A DNA stretch of 64,000 bases from Pseudotabrizicola sp031991825 (GTDB lineage: Bacteria > Pseudomonadota > Alphaproteobacteria > Rhodobacterales > Rhodobacteraceae). The notes under the pieces were generated by a model. That model was given only the letters and a program-made list of their open reading frames with translations. It did not search any database and had not been told where the DNA came from. The DNA is taken from positions 62,001-126,000 of the forward strand of contig DALYSR010000001.1 of the NCBI GenBank assembly GCA_031991825.1, in the 5' to 3' direction. Both the position numbers and the translations under genes were made by a program. The stretch's first letter is position 1, and every line of letters starts with the position of its first letter. Shown piece after piece: positions 14,728 to 24,958 of this stretch.

Positions 14728-16323
14728 ATGACCTTTCTGTTATTGTCCTTTGTCGCGCTGACCATCGTGATCGCAGCCTTTCTTGGCATATTGATCGTCA
14801 CCCCTTTGGCAAAGACGCAAATTGCTGCGGGCAAAAGCCTGTTTGCCGCCAATCAAATCGGCACTTTATTCATTTTCGATGGGGAAAATCTGGTCGATTG
14901 CTCGCCGGCAGGGCGGGTCCTGCTTGCCTCCGCCCCCTCATTCGAGACGCCGCGAAAATGCTTGCTGGCGGCATTGGGGACCAGGTTTCCTGATCTTGAA
15001 ACCCATCTGCACGCGCTGGAAGCCAATGGCACGATCAACCTGACCGCAGTGCAGGACAACGGCATCCCCTTGCTTCTGTCGGCAGAATGTCGCGGCGGGC
15101 TTAGCTATATTTCCATAATCGACAATAAGTCCGCCGCCAAAGGGGAAGGCCCTGATCCCGTCGCCCATCAAACCATGAGCGAAGAAATATCGATGCTGCG
15201 CAGCACCTTGGCGCAAGCTCCGCTTTTGATATGGCGCGAAAGCCATGCGGGCGGTGTCATCTGGGCCAATACCGCCTATCTGGAACGCGCAAAGGCCCTG
15301 TTGCCAACGGGGCAGGATTTAAGCTGGCCCTTACCCAAGTTATTCTCCTTCCCCGATTCACATCAGCACATGGCCAATTCTGCGCAACGCCTTCAAATCA
15401 AGACTGCCCGAAAAGACCCCGAATGGTTCGAAGTGAACGCGCTTTCGGACGCGACGGGGCGTAGGTGCTATGCCTCGGGTATCGACAGTTTGGTCAGTGC
15501 CGAAATAAGCCTGCGCGACTTCACGCAAACCCTTGCCAAAACCTTCGCACATTTGCCGATCGGTCTGGCGATATTCGATCACAAACGACAACTGCAGCTC
15601 TTCAATCCGGCATTATTGGACCTGACCAATCTTCAAGCCGATTTCCTGTCTCGCAGGCCCAGCCTTTCGGCATTACTGGATGCATTGCGGCAAAAGAAAA
15701 TCGTGCCAGAGCCCAGAGATTACCGTGAATGGCGGCGGCAATTGCTGGAAGTCGAACGCGCCGCAACATCAGGTATTTTCGATGAGGTCTGGACCCTGCC
15801 GGATGGACAAACCTATCGTGTTACAGGTCGGCCGCATCCCAACGGGGCCTTGGCGTTTCTGATCGAAGATATCTCGAATGAAATTGGCCGCAGCCGTCGC
15901 TATCGTGCCGATATCGAACTGAGCCAAGCCGTATTGGACACCATGGAAGAAGCAGTGGCCGTTTTTTCTGAATCCGGCCTGCTGGTCTCTACCAATGCGG
16001 CCTATGACAGGCTTTGGGGACATGATCCTTCCGAAAGCCTGTTGGACGGCGGCATTGATAGCCTGACACGTCACTGGCAAAGCCTGTCGGCGGCAACCCC
16101 GCTCTGGGCGGAGGTCAATGCCTTCTGCCGCGACATGAAAGATCGTATGGCGTGGCAGGGACAAACCAGATTGCTTGACGGGCGGCTTTTGACCTGCCGG
16201 ATCCACCCCCTACCCGCCGGTGCCACGATGGTCGGCTTCCGTCCGGCAATGCCTCCGGACATGGCCGCGCCCTTGCCGGAGGCCTCAAAATCGGGGGCAA
16301 GGCCCTTCGCCTATGTCGGTTAA
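14728..16323 (+). CDS. Membrane-anchored PAS-domain protein without an output domain
   Basis: A 531-residue protein with one N-terminal transmembrane helix (about 4-27) and then tandem PAS-like modules: roughly 155-255 (LAQAPLLIWRESHAGGVIWANTAYL), 272-385 (FAHLPIGLAIFDHKRQLQLFNPALLDL, ending in FLIEDISNEI) and 397-500 (VLDTMEEAVAVFSESGLLVSTNAAY). No histidine-kinase, GGDEF, EAL or HTH domain follows; the C-terminus is a short Pro/Ala tail. It resembles the N-terminal sensory half of a hybrid kinase and may act through a partner. A gene of this type between regB and tsaE seems common in Rhodobacterales, but I cannot name a function. A CtrA-like site lies 46 bp upstream. Confidence 0.78.
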   Translation: MTFLLLSFVALTIVIAAFLGILIVTPLAKTQIAAGKSLFAANQIGTLFIFDGENLVDCSPAGRVLLASAPSFETPRKCLLAALGTRFPDLETHLHALEANGTINLTAVQDNGIPLLLSAECRGGLSYISIIDNKSAAKGEGPDPVAHQTMSEEISMLRSTLAQAPLLIWRESHAGGVIWANTAYLERAKALLPTGQDLSWPLPKLFSFPDSHQHMANSAQRLQIKTARKDPEWFEVNALSDATGRRCYASGIDSLVSAEISLRDFTQTLAKTFAHLPIGLAIFDHKRQLQLFNPALLDLTNLQADFLSRRPSLSALLDALRQKKIVPEPRDYREWRRQLLEVERAATSGIFDEVWTLPDGQTYRVTGRPHPNGALAFLIEDISNEIGRSRRYRADIELSQAVLDTMEEAVAVFSESGLLVSTNAAYDRLWGHDPSESLLDGGIDSLTRHWQSLSAATPLWAEVNAFCRDMKDRMAWQGQTRLLDGRLLTCRIHPLPAGATMVGFRPAMPPDMAAPLPEASKSGARPFAYVG

Positions 16324-16390
16324 CGCGGCAGACGCATGTCGCGCGTGAAACCCTGCTTGTGAATGGCCCCCACCACGATACATTGCAGCC

Positions 16391-16855
16391 ATGCCGGAAT
16401 ATACCACCCTGACCCGCTTCCTCCCCGATGCCGATGCGACCCAAGCGCTTGGCGAATTGCTCGCGCAGCATCTGCGTCGCGGCGATACCCTGCTGCTGAC
16501 CGGATCGATTGGTGCGGGAAAATCGCATCTCGCGCGCAGCCTGATCCGCGCGCATCTTGGTCGCATGGAAGATGTGCCATCCCCGACCTTCACCTTGGTC
16601 CAGACCTATGAGGATGAGAAAGGCGATATCTGGCATGCCGATCTGTATCGCCTGTCGCATCCCGACGAGGTGATCGAACTCGGTCTAGATGAGGCGATGC
16701 AGGATGAAATCTGCCTGATCGAATGGCCGGACCGTCTGGGTGATCTGGCTCCGGCTTCGGCCATCAGCCTTAGCCTGACGCTGGAAGGCGAAGGCCGCAA
16801 GGCAGTGTTCCGCTTCAAAGATCGCCCCGAATTGGCAAAGGCGTTGCAGCAATGA
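16391..16855 (+). CDS. tsaE: tRNA threonylcarbamoyladenosine biosynthesis ATPase TsaE
   Basis: ATPase that drives the TsaB-TsaD transferase cycle in t6A37 synthesis. The 154-residue length is typical. Walker A is LTGSIGAGKSHLAR (Gly38-Ser45), followed by the family signature VPSPTFTLVQTYE and the HADLYRL and LIEWPDRLG segments. It overlaps amgK by ATGA, so it heads a tightly packed run tsaE-amgK-murU-addB-addA. Confidence 0.95.
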   Translation: MPEYTTLTRFLPDADATQALGELLAQHLRRGDTLLLTGSIGAGKSHLARSLIRAHLGRMEDVPSPTFTLVQTYEDEKGDIWHADLYRLSHPDEVIELGLDEAMQDEICLIEWPDRLGDLAPASAISLSLTLEGEGRKAVFRFKDRPELAKALQQ

Positions 16856-17865
16856 CCACGCGCAAAACGCTGTCGCAGGCTTTTCTGGATGCCCATGGCT
16901 GGGGGCAGGCCAAACGTCGTTTTCTGGCAGGGGATGCCTCGGACCGCAGCTATGACCGTTTGGAACAGCATGGCCAAACCTGCGTCCTGATGGATGCCCC
17001 CCCTGGCAAGGGGGACGATCCTGCGACCTTCATCGCCATCGGTCGGCATCTGCTGGATTTACAGCTTTCGCCCCCGCAGATCCTTGCGCAAGATCTGGAC
17101 CATGGCTTCCTGCTGATCGAGGATCTGGGCGACGGCATCTTTGCCCGCCTGCTGGAAACCGATCCCGCACAAGAGCTTATGCTTTACACCAAAGCCACCG
17201 ATGTTCTGGTCCATCTGCAAAGCCATCCCGCAGCCGCAGGCCTGCCCGATCTGACGGCGCAGGACTGGGCCGAAGCCGCAGGTTTCGCGCTCGACTTCTA
17301 CGCCTACGGAGCAACGGGCATACGGCCTGACAAACGGGCGTTTACGCAGGCTTTGACCCAAGCCATACGAACCCATGCCGATGCTCCCCGCGTGATGATC
17401 CTGCGCGATTATCACGCGGAAAACCTGCTGCATCTACCGGAGCGGCAAGGCATTGAAAGCGTTGGTATTCTTGATTTCCAATTGGCGCAGATGGGACAAA
17501 GGGGCTATGATCTGGTCTCCTTGTTGCAGGATGCACGCCGCGATGTATCCCCCGCGATCGAAGCCCAGATGATCCGCCATTTCGCCCAAGCAAGCGGCTG
17601 GGACCAAGAGGCCTTCGCGCGTTCATATGCGGTGCTGGGTGCCCAGCGCGCCTTGCGTATCTTGGGTATTTTCGCGCGGCTTTGCATGGTCGCAGGCAAG
17701 CCTAGCTACTTGCGGTTGATCCCGCGGGTCTGGGCGCAACTGCAAGCCAATCTTGCCCATCCCGCTTTGACCGAATTGCGCAGCCTTTGTGACGATCTGC
17801 TGCCGCCGCCCCATGATGCTCTGCTTGAAAGACTGGCCCAGCAATGCGCAACACGCCTCCCTTGA
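16852..17865 (+). CDS. amgK: Aminoglycoside-phosphotransferase-fold sugar kinase, AmgK-like
   Basis: Predicted anomeric kinase that phosphorylates N-acetylmuramate (and GlcNAc) at C1 in peptidoglycan recycling. It is an APH-family protein of 337 residues. Motifs are FLAGDASDRSYDRL (nucleotide loop), VLMDAPPGK, LIEDLGDG, the catalytic LRDYHAENLLHL, and the metal-binding VGILDFQLAQMG. It overlaps murU, which encodes the next pathway enzyme, by 22 bp; this pairing supports AmgK over a generic aminoglycoside kinase. The pathway bypasses de novo UDP-MurNAc synthesis and underlies intrinsic fosfomycin tolerance in other Gram-negatives (established for Pseudomonas). Confidence 0.85.
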   Translation: MTTRKTLSQAFLDAHGWGQAKRRFLAGDASDRSYDRLEQHGQTCVLMDAPPGKGDDPATFIAIGRHLLDLQLSPPQILAQDLDHGFLLIEDLGDGIFARLLETDPAQELMLYTKATDVLVHLQSHPAAAGLPDLTAQDWAEAAGFALDFYAYGATGIRPDKRAFTQALTQAIRTHADAPRVMILRDYHAENLLHLPERQGIESVGILDFQLAQMGQRGYDLVSLLQDARRDVSPAIEAQMIRHFAQASGWDQEAFARSYAVLGAQRALRILGIFARLCMVAGKPSYLRLIPRVWAQLQANLAHPALTELRSLCDDLLPPPHDALLERLAQQCATRLP

Positions 17866-18545
17866 TGCTTTTCGCCGCCGGTTTCGGCACCCGCATGGGC
17901 GCGCTGACCGCGGATCGCCCCAAGCCGCTGATCAAGGTTGCCGGAAAAACCCTGCTGGATCATGCGATTGATGCGGCACGCCATACCGGAGTGACAAAAT
18001 TGGTCGCCAATGCCCATTACCATGCCGATCAGATCGTCCAGCATCTGGCTGACACCGATATCGCCGTGTCGGTCGAAGCCGATCAGATCCTTGATACCGG
18101 CGGCGGGCTGAAAAACGCGCTGCCGCTGCTGCAGGCGGGCGACGGTCCGGTGATCACCTTGAACACCGATGCCGTCTGGACGGGGGTCAATCCCATCACC
18201 CAGCTGTTACAGGCTTGGGACGCGGACAAAATGGACCAGCTGTTCCTGCTGCTGCCTGCCGCACAAGCCCGCAGCCAGACGGGGCGGTCAGATTTTGTGA
18301 TGGACGATCAAGGCCGTATCGACTGGGCCACGGGGCGCGAGGGCTATCTCTATCTGGGCGCGCAGATCATCCATCCGCGCCTTTTGACCGAAGATGGCGC
18401 CTTTGGCCTGCGGGGCGCTTGGACGACAGCGATGGAATCCGGTCGCGCCTTTGGCACCCTGCATCACGGCGATTGGTGCGATGTGGGGCACCCCGCTGGC
18501 ATCCTTGAGGCCGAAGCCATGTTGCAAGGGGCACAGGATGTTTAA
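17844..18545 (+). CDS. murU: N-acetylmuramate alpha-1-phosphate uridylyltransferase
   Basis: Converts MurNAc-1-phosphate and UTP to UDP-MurNAc in the cell-wall recycling shunt. The 233-residue nucleotidyltransferase has the N-terminal signature MLFAAGFGTRMGALTADRPKP with the catalytic GxGTRM and Lys, then LDTGGGLKNALPLL, ITLNTDAVW (metal-binding Asp) and the C-terminal DWCDVGHPAG. Overlap with amgK (22 bp) and addB (8 bp) suggests translational coupling. Confidence 0.9.
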   Translation: MRNTPPLMLFAAGFGTRMGALTADRPKPLIKVAGKTLLDHAIDAARHTGVTKLVANAHYHADQIVQHLADTDIAVSVEADQILDTGGGLKNALPLLQAGDGPVITLNTDAVWTGVNPITQLLQAWDADKMDQLFLLLPAAQARSQTGRSDFVMDDQGRIDWATGREGYLYLGAQIIHPRLLTEDGAFGLRGAWTTAMESGRAFGTLHHGDWCDVGHPAGILEAEAMLQGAQDV

Positions 18546-21500
18546 GGGCACAGGCCCCCATCTCTTCGCGCTTCCCGCCGGTGTGGACTTCCCGCAAGCG
18601 CTGGTCGAAGGCCTGATCGCCCGCATGGAAGGCCAGCCGCCCGAGGCGATGGCGCGGGTGACGCTTTACCTGACCACCAAGCGGATGAGCCGCCGCGTGA
18701 TCGCGATCTTCGCCCAGAAAGGCGCGCGCTTCTTGCCGCGTATCCGGATGGTGACCGATCTGGATTCCGCCTATCTGGCATCCGATCTGCCGCAACCGAT
18801 CCCCAAGCTCAGACGCAAGCTGCAGCTGACGGTGCTGATCGGGCGGCTTTTGGACAATCTGCCGGAACTGGCACCCCGCTCGGCCATTGCCGATCTGGCC
18901 GATAGCCTGTCGGAGCTGATGTCCGAAATGCAGGGCGAAGGCGTTTATCCCGAACGCTTAAGCGCCTTGGACGTGTCGAACCATTCCGAACATTGGGCGC
19001 GCACGCAGCAGTTTCTGTCGATCGTGGCCCCCTTCTTCACCGATGCCGAACAGCCCGACCACGAAGGCCGCCAGCGCAAGCTCGCGCAGCGCTTGTCGGA
19101 CATCTGGGCTGACAACCCGCCGCCCGGTCCGGTAATCGTGGCGGGATCGACCGGATCGCGCGGCACGACGGCGATGTTCATGGAAGCCGTGGCGCGTCTG
19201 CCGCAGGGGGCTTTGGTCCTCCCCGGTTATGATTTCGACATGCCGCATGGCATTTGGGACAAGCTGGCCGATGCTTTGACATCCGAAGACCATCCGCAAT
19301 ACCGCTTCTACCGCCTGATGCAGATGATCGGCTGCGGACCGGAGGCGATCCAAGCATGGACCGATAGCCGCCCGCCCAGCGATGACCGCAACAAGGTGAT
19401 CTCGCTCGCCTTGCGCCCCGCGCCTGTGACGGATCAATGGCTGGTCGAAGGCAAGCTGTTGCCCGACCTGCCCCCCGCCATGCAGGCTGTCACGCTGATC
19501 GAGGCCCCCACCCCGCGTCACGAAGCTTTGGCAATTGCCTTGGTGCTGCGCCAAGCCGCCGAAGAAGGGCGGACAGCGGCGCTGATTTCGCCCGACCGTG
19601 TGCTGACCCGTCAGGTTGCCGCCGCCTTGGACCGCTGGTCGATCCGCCCTGACGACAGCGCGGGTTTGCCGCTGAACCAATCGGCTCCGGGTCGTTTGCT
19701 GCGCCATGTGGTGCGGTTGTTCGGCAAAAGACTGACCTCGGATATGCTGCTGGTGATGATGAAACACCCGCTGACCGCATCCGCCATGGACCGCGGCCAG
19801 CATTTGCAACTGACCCGTGATCTGGAACTGAAGCTGCGCAAGGAAGGGCCCGCTTTCCCGACGGGGCAAGATTTGATCCAATGGGCGCAAACCCATAGCC
19901 ACCCGACCGCTGTCGCATGGGCCACGGCTTTGGCGGATGCCTTGGAAGGGATGGACCTGATCGGGGCCGCACCTTTGGCCGAACATCTGGCCCGCACCCG
20001 CGCATTGACCGAACGCTTGGCGCGCGGTCCTGCGGCAGAAGGCACGGGCGAGTTATGGCTGAAGGAAGCGGGCGAGGCTGCGCTGAGTTTCCTTGATGGT
20101 CTGCAGGCCGAAGCCGATCATGGCGGCACGCTGACGCCGTCCGAATTCCGCGATCTGTTCGACAGCCTGATCCAAGCCGAAGAGGTGCGCGATCCCACGC
20201 TCGCCCATCCCAAGATCATGTTCTGGGGCACCATCGAGGCGCGCGTGCAAGGCGCCGAACTGGTGATCCTTGCGGGGCTGAACGATGGCACTTGGCCAAG
20301 CCTGCCGCCGCCCGACCCGTGGCTCAACCGCAAGATGCGCCAAGAGGTGGGGCTATTGCTGCCCGAACGCCGCATCGGTCTGGCCGCACATGACTTCCAG
20401 CAGGCGATTGGCGCGCCGGAGGTGATCTTGTCACGCGCCGAACGCAATGCCGAAGCCGAAACCGTGCCGTCGCGTTGGATTAACCGCTTGACCAACCTGT
20501 TGGACGGCCTGCCCGAATGTCGCGGGCCGGAAGCTTTGGCCGAAATGCGCGCCCGCGGGCATCGCTGGCTGGATCTGGCGGCGCGTCTGGATCGCCCCTT
20601 GGCCGATCCGCCGCCCGACCTGCTGCCCGCCCGACGCCCCGCGCCGCGACCGCCGCTGCGTGCGCGGCCCGACAAGCTGTCGCTGACGCGGATCGAAACG
20701 CTGATCCGCGATCCCTATGCGATCTATGCCGATAAGGTGCTGCGTCTGCGCCCGCTCGACCCGATCCGGCACCAGCCGGATGCGCGCGATCGCGGCAATG
20801 TCGTGCATAGCGTGCTGGAACGTTTCGTGCGTGAACGCCCCGAAGGCGAAACCCGCGATGCCGCGCGGGCGCGCTTGATGGGGATCACCCATCAGGTGCT
20901 GTTTGACGAGGTGCCGTGGCCCGCATCGCGCGCACTTTGGGCCGCCCGCATGGACCGTGCCGCCGATAACTTCCTTGATTTCGACGAAGCCGCCCAAGGG
21001 ATCAGCCTGCTGGTCGAAAATGTCGGTAGCCTTAAACTGCCGGAACTGGGCGGCTTTACCCTGTTCGGCACGCCCGACCGGATCGACCGCCTGCCCGATG
21101 GCAGCCTGCAGTTGATCGACTACAAAACCGGATCACCGCCCACCGAAAAGGAACAGAAATCCTTCGCCAAACAGCTGCATCTGGCAGCCTTGCTGGCGGA
21201 AGAAGGCGGTTTCACCAAGATCGGCCCGCAGCAGGTGTCCGAGATCACCTATCTGGGACTGGGATCATCGGGCAAGATCACGGGGGATGATATCACCCAA
21301 GACAAGATCGCCCAGATCAAGGAAGGCTTCATCCGTCTGATCGGCGCCTATAACCAAAGGATTCAAGGTTATAGCGCACGCCGCGCCGTCTTCACCGAAC
21401 GCTTCCCCGGTGCATATGACCATCTGTCCCGCTTTGGCGAATGGGAAATGACCGATGATCCTTTGCCCGTCGATGTCGGCCCGTCGGACGAAGAATTCGA

Positions 21501-21567
21501 CGCCTTGCTGACAGCGCGAAAAGAAGCCGAACAGGCCAAAGAAAAGGGTGAACCCGATGAGCAATGA
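18538..21567 (+). CDS. addB: Double-strand break repair protein AddB
   Basis: Subunit of the AddAB helicase-nuclease that resects DNA ends before RecA loading. The protein has 1009 residues. The N-terminal helicase-like fold lacks a recognisable catalytic Walker A. The C-terminal RecB-type nuclease is marked by GNVVHSVLERFV and the LQLIDYKTGSP active-site motif (about residue 859). No cysteines surround this nuclease domain, so the iron-sulfur cluster of Bacillus AddB is not expected. The ATG at 18538 overlaps murU. addA follows, overlapping by 11 bp. Confidence 0.93.
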   Translation: MFKGTGPHLFALPAGVDFPQALVEGLIARMEGQPPEAMARVTLYLTTKRMSRRVIAIFAQKGARFLPRIRMVTDLDSAYLASDLPQPIPKLRRKLQLTVLIGRLLDNLPELAPRSAIADLADSLSELMSEMQGEGVYPERLSALDVSNHSEHWARTQQFLSIVAPFFTDAEQPDHEGRQRKLAQRLSDIWADNPPPGPVIVAGSTGSRGTTAMFMEAVARLPQGALVLPGYDFDMPHGIWDKLADALTSEDHPQYRFYRLMQMIGCGPEAIQAWTDSRPPSDDRNKVISLALRPAPVTDQWLVEGKLLPDLPPAMQAVTLIEAPTPRHEALAIALVLRQAAEEGRTAALISPDRVLTRQVAAALDRWSIRPDDSAGLPLNQSAPGRLLRHVVRLFGKRLTSDMLLVMMKHPLTASAMDRGQHLQLTRDLELKLRKEGPAFPTGQDLIQWAQTHSHPTAVAWATALADALEGMDLIGAAPLAEHLARTRALTERLARGPAAEGTGELWLKEAGEAALSFLDGLQAEADHGGTLTPSEFRDLFDSLIQAEEVRDPTLAHPKIMFWGTIEARVQGAELVILAGLNDGTWPSLPPPDPWLNRKMRQEVGLLLPERRIGLAAHDFQQAIGAPEVILSRAERNAEAETVPSRWINRLTNLLDGLPECRGPEALAEMRARGHRWLDLAARLDRPLADPPPDLLPARRPAPRPPLRARPDKLSLTRIETLIRDPYAIYADKVLRLRPLDPIRHQPDARDRGNVVHSVLERFVRERPEGETRDAARARLMGITHQVLFDEVPWPASRALWAARMDRAADNFLDFDEAAQGISLLVENVGSLKLPELGGFTLFGTPDRIDRLPDGSLQLIDYKTGSPPTEKEQKSFAKQLHLAALLAEEGGFTKIGPQQVSEITYLGLGSSGKITGDDITQDKIAQIKEGFIRLIGAYNQRIQGYSARRAVFTERFPGAYDHLSRFGEWEMTDDPLPVDVGPSDEEFDALLTARKEAEQAKEKGEPDEQ

Positions 21568-24500
21568 CGCAAGCCTTGCCCAGATCATCGCGGCACGTCC
21601 CGATCTGTCGACATGGCTGTCGGCCAATGCGGGATCGGGGAAGACGCGGGTTCTGACCGACCGTGTGGCGCGGCTACTGCTGAACAAGGTCGAACCGCAG
21701 CATATCTTGTGCCTGACCTATACCAAGGCGGCGGCGACAGAGATGCAGAACCGCCTGTTCCGCCGTCTGGGCGAATGGTCGATGAAGCCGGATGACGATC
21801 TGCGCGCGGCCCTGCTGGAACTGGGCGAGGGCAATGAACATGGCGAGCTGGAAGCAGACCGTTTGGCCTTGGCGCGTCAGCTGTTTGCCCGCGCGATCGA
21901 AACCCCTGGGGGATTGCGGATCCAGACGATCCACTCCTTCTGCGCGACATTGCTGCGGCGCTATCCGCTGGAAGCAGGGGTAACGCCTGGCTTCAAGGAA
22001 ATGGACGACCGCACCGCCAAGGGATTGCGCGATGAAATCGTGCAAGACATTGCAGACAGGCTGGCCCCCGATGCGGTAACCGCTTTGGCAAAGCACTATT
22101 CCGGCGAAGATTTCGTGGCCCTGCTGGCGGAAATCTGCGGCCGTTCTGATGATTTTGCAGCGCCCCTATCCCGCAATGACGCCTTGGCGCGCTTCGATCT
22201 GCCGCCCGATTTCGGCTGGACCGATTTGCTGGCTGAAACCTTCCTTGGCAGTGAAGGCGATCTTCTGGCCCGCCTGATCCCGCTGCTGGAAACTGGTGGC
22301 GCCAATGACAAGAAGGCCGCGGCCAAGCTGGCGGCTTTGCTGCCCTTTACCCCCGATCTGCGCAATCTGACCGCGCTGGAGGGCGTGTTCCTTTACGCAT
22401 CCGGCGCGAAAGCGGGTCAGGCCAAGATCGGCGCTTTCCCCGCCAAAGACGTTCGCGCGCGGCTAGAAGACCTGACCGAGCCGCTGGAAAACCTGATGGC
22501 CCGCGTCGAAGAAGCCCGCGCGTTGCGGATCGGTCTGTCGGCGGCGGAAAAGGCTTTGGTGCTGCACCATTTCGCCCGCATCTTCTTGGCCGAATATACC
22601 CGTCGCAAGGCCGAACGCGGCTTCCTCGATTTCGACGATCTGATCCGCAAGGCTGCGGATTTGTTGAACGATCCGGGGTTGGCGGCTTGGGTTTTGTTCC
22701 GCTTGGATGGCGGTATCGACCATATCTTGGTCGATGAAGCGCAAGATACATCGCCGCGCCAATGGGCGGTGATCGAAAAGCTGTCGGCGGAATTTACGGC
22801 TGGCGAAAGCGCGCGTGACACGCCGCGCACCTTGTTCGTGGTGGGCGACAAGAAGCAGTCGATCTATTCCTTCCAAGGCGCCGACCTCACGGCATTTGAC
22901 GCAAAACGGATGGAATTCCGTGACAAGTTCGACAGCGTCGGTCAACCGATGCAGGACCGGACCTTGGATTATTCCTTCCGTTCGTCGCGCGCGGTGCTGG
23001 ATCTGGTCGACCAGACCTTTGGCAACGAATTCCCGCAAGCCTTGGGCGATCCGCCGCGCCATCTGGCGTTTTTCGACGATCTGCCGGGGCGGGTCGATCT
23101 GTGGCCCTTGGTGGCCAAAGCGGGCACCACATCGGATGAAGACGGCTGGGATCCGGTCGATCTGATTTCCGACAGCCACCATACGGTCGAACTGGCCCGT
23201 GCTTTGGCCGAAGAGCTGCAGTCGATGATCACATCCGGCGTGCATATTCCGACCGGCAAAGGCAAAAGCCGTCCGCTGCGCGCAGGCGATATCCTGATCT
23301 TGGTGCAAAGCCGTGGCACCTTGTTTTCGCAGATCATCCGCGCCTGCAAACAGGCGGGACTGCCCATCGCGGGGGCCGACCGGCTGAAGCTGGGCGAAGA
23401 AATGGCGGTCAAGGATCTGACTGCTCTGCTGTCGTTCTTGGCCACGCCGGAAGATGATCTGTCGCTGGCCGCCGCCCTAAGGTCGCCGTTGTTCGGCTGG
23501 TCGGAGGATCGGCTGTTCCGGCTCGCACATCGCCGGAAAGGCTATCTGTGGGAAGCTTTGCGCCGCACCGATGAAGATGACACCATCGCTTTGTTGCAAG
23601 ACCTGCGCAATATTTCCGACTTCCGCCGCCCGTTCGAAATTCTGGAACGGGTGCTGACCCACCACAAGGGGCGGGAACGTTTCCTGACCCGTCTGGGGCC
23701 GGAAGCCGAAGACGGCATTGACGAGCTGTTGAACCAAGCCTTGGCCTATGAACAGACCGATGTGCCCAGCCTGTCGGGCTTCCTGATCTGGCTGCAAGGC
23801 GATGTGGTCGAAGTGAAGCGTCAGGCCGATAGCGAAGGCGACAATATCCGCGTGATGACCGTGCATGGCTCCAAGGGGCTGGAAGCGCCGGTGGTGATCC
23901 TGCCCGATACCGCCGACCGTCGCACCCGTGATCATGACGATCTGATCAGGCTGGGCGACGGCCTGCCGGTCTGGAATGCCGCCAATGCCGATAGCCCGGC
24001 CGATGTGCAAGAAGCCCAAGCCGCGCGCAAGGCGCGCACGGCGGAAGAAAACCTGCGGTTGCTATATGTGGCGCTGACCCGTGCGCGCAGTTGGCTGATC
24101 GTGGCCGCGGCAGGCGATGCCAAGGTCGAGGATTCCAAGGGTGCGAAAGCGCGCGGCGATTGGGCGTGGTATCGGCAGGTCGAAGCGGGGCTGAAAGCAC
24201 TGGGTGCCATCTATGATGCGCAGGGCCGCCTGCGCCATCAGCATGGGATTTGGCCCGAAGGCCCGCCCGATCAGCATGTGACCCGTGTGGCGCCTGCCCT
24301 GCCGGACTGGATCGCCCATGCGGCAGCCGAACCACCGCGCGATCAGGGGCCGTGGAAACCATCCGATCTGGGCGGCGCGAAGGCTTTGGCGGGCGAAGGC
24401 GATGACACCCCGATCGCCATGGCGCGCGGCACGGTGCTGCACTACCTGCTGGAACATCTGCCGCAAGCGCCGCGCGACGCATGGGAGGCAATGACCCTGG

Positions 24501-24904
24501 CCGCCACGCCGGAAACCCTTGATCCGGTGGCGCTTTTGGCGGAAGCCGAAGCGGTGCTGGATATGCCGCAGACGCAGTTCCTGTTCGGCCCTGACGCCTT
24601 GGCGGAAGTGCAGATCACCGGCGATTATCTGGGACGTCAGGTTGATGGCGTGCTGGATCGGGTCATCCTGTCCGATGACAATGTGCTGATCGTCGATTTC
24701 AAATCGAACCGCGTGGTGCCCTATACGCCCGAACTGGTGCCCGAAGGCGTGTTGCGGCAATTGGGGATGTATGCCCATGTTTTGGCGCAGATTTACCGCA
24801 CGAAAAAGATCCGCACTGCCATTTTGTGGACCGCCAATGCCCGTTGGATGGAACTGCCGGAGGACTTGGTCACACAAGCTCTCGGTCGTGTGAGCCTGCC
24901 TTGA
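21557..24904 (+). CDS. addA: Double-strand break repair helicase-nuclease AddA
   Basis: UvrD-family 3'-5' helicase with a C-terminal nuclease, partner of AddB in recombinational repair. The 1115-residue protein has Walker A SANAGSGKTRVLTDR (about residues 22-36), LCLTYTKAAATEM (motif Ia), LVDEAQDTSPRQW (Walker B, about 391), GDKKQSIYSFQGAD (motif III), MTVHGSKGLEAPVV and LLYVALTRAR (motif VI), and the nuclease motif LIVDFKSNR near 1047. I chose the ATG at 21557 over a GTG at 21548. Both nuclease sites of the complex are intact. Confidence 0.96.
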   Translation: MSNDASLAQIIAARPDLSTWLSANAGSGKTRVLTDRVARLLLNKVEPQHILCLTYTKAAATEMQNRLFRRLGEWSMKPDDDLRAALLELGEGNEHGELEADRLALARQLFARAIETPGGLRIQTIHSFCATLLRRYPLEAGVTPGFKEMDDRTAKGLRDEIVQDIADRLAPDAVTALAKHYSGEDFVALLAEICGRSDDFAAPLSRNDALARFDLPPDFGWTDLLAETFLGSEGDLLARLIPLLETGGANDKKAAAKLAALLPFTPDLRNLTALEGVFLYASGAKAGQAKIGAFPAKDVRARLEDLTEPLENLMARVEEARALRIGLSAAEKALVLHHFARIFLAEYTRRKAERGFLDFDDLIRKAADLLNDPGLAAWVLFRLDGGIDHILVDEAQDTSPRQWAVIEKLSAEFTAGESARDTPRTLFVVGDKKQSIYSFQGADLTAFDAKRMEFRDKFDSVGQPMQDRTLDYSFRSSRAVLDLVDQTFGNEFPQALGDPPRHLAFFDDLPGRVDLWPLVAKAGTTSDEDGWDPVDLISDSHHTVELARALAEELQSMITSGVHIPTGKGKSRPLRAGDILILVQSRGTLFSQIIRACKQAGLPIAGADRLKLGEEMAVKDLTALLSFLATPEDDLSLAAALRSPLFGWSEDRLFRLAHRRKGYLWEALRRTDEDDTIALLQDLRNISDFRRPFEILERVLTHHKGRERFLTRLGPEAEDGIDELLNQALAYEQTDVPSLSGFLIWLQGDVVEVKRQADSEGDNIRVMTVHGSKGLEAPVVILPDTADRRTRDHDDLIRLGDGLPVWNAANADSPADVQEAQAARKARTAEENLRLLYVALTRARSWLIVAAAGDAKVEDSKGAKARGDWAWYRQVEAGLKALGAIYDAQGRLRHQHGIWPEGPPDQHVTRVAPALPDWIAHAAAEPPRDQGPWKPSDLGGAKALAGEGDDTPIAMARGTVLHYLLEHLPQAPRDAWEAMTLAATPETLDPVALLAEAEAVLDMPQTQFLFGPDALAEVQITGDYLGRQVDGVLDRVILSDDNVLIVDFKSNRVVPYTPELVPEGVLRQLGMYAHVLAQIYRTKKIRTAILWTANARWMELPEDLVTQALGRVSLP

Positions 24905-24958
24905 CCTTTGTCCTGACCATGCCTAGCTTCCCCGTAACGCTTTATCAGGAGATACATC

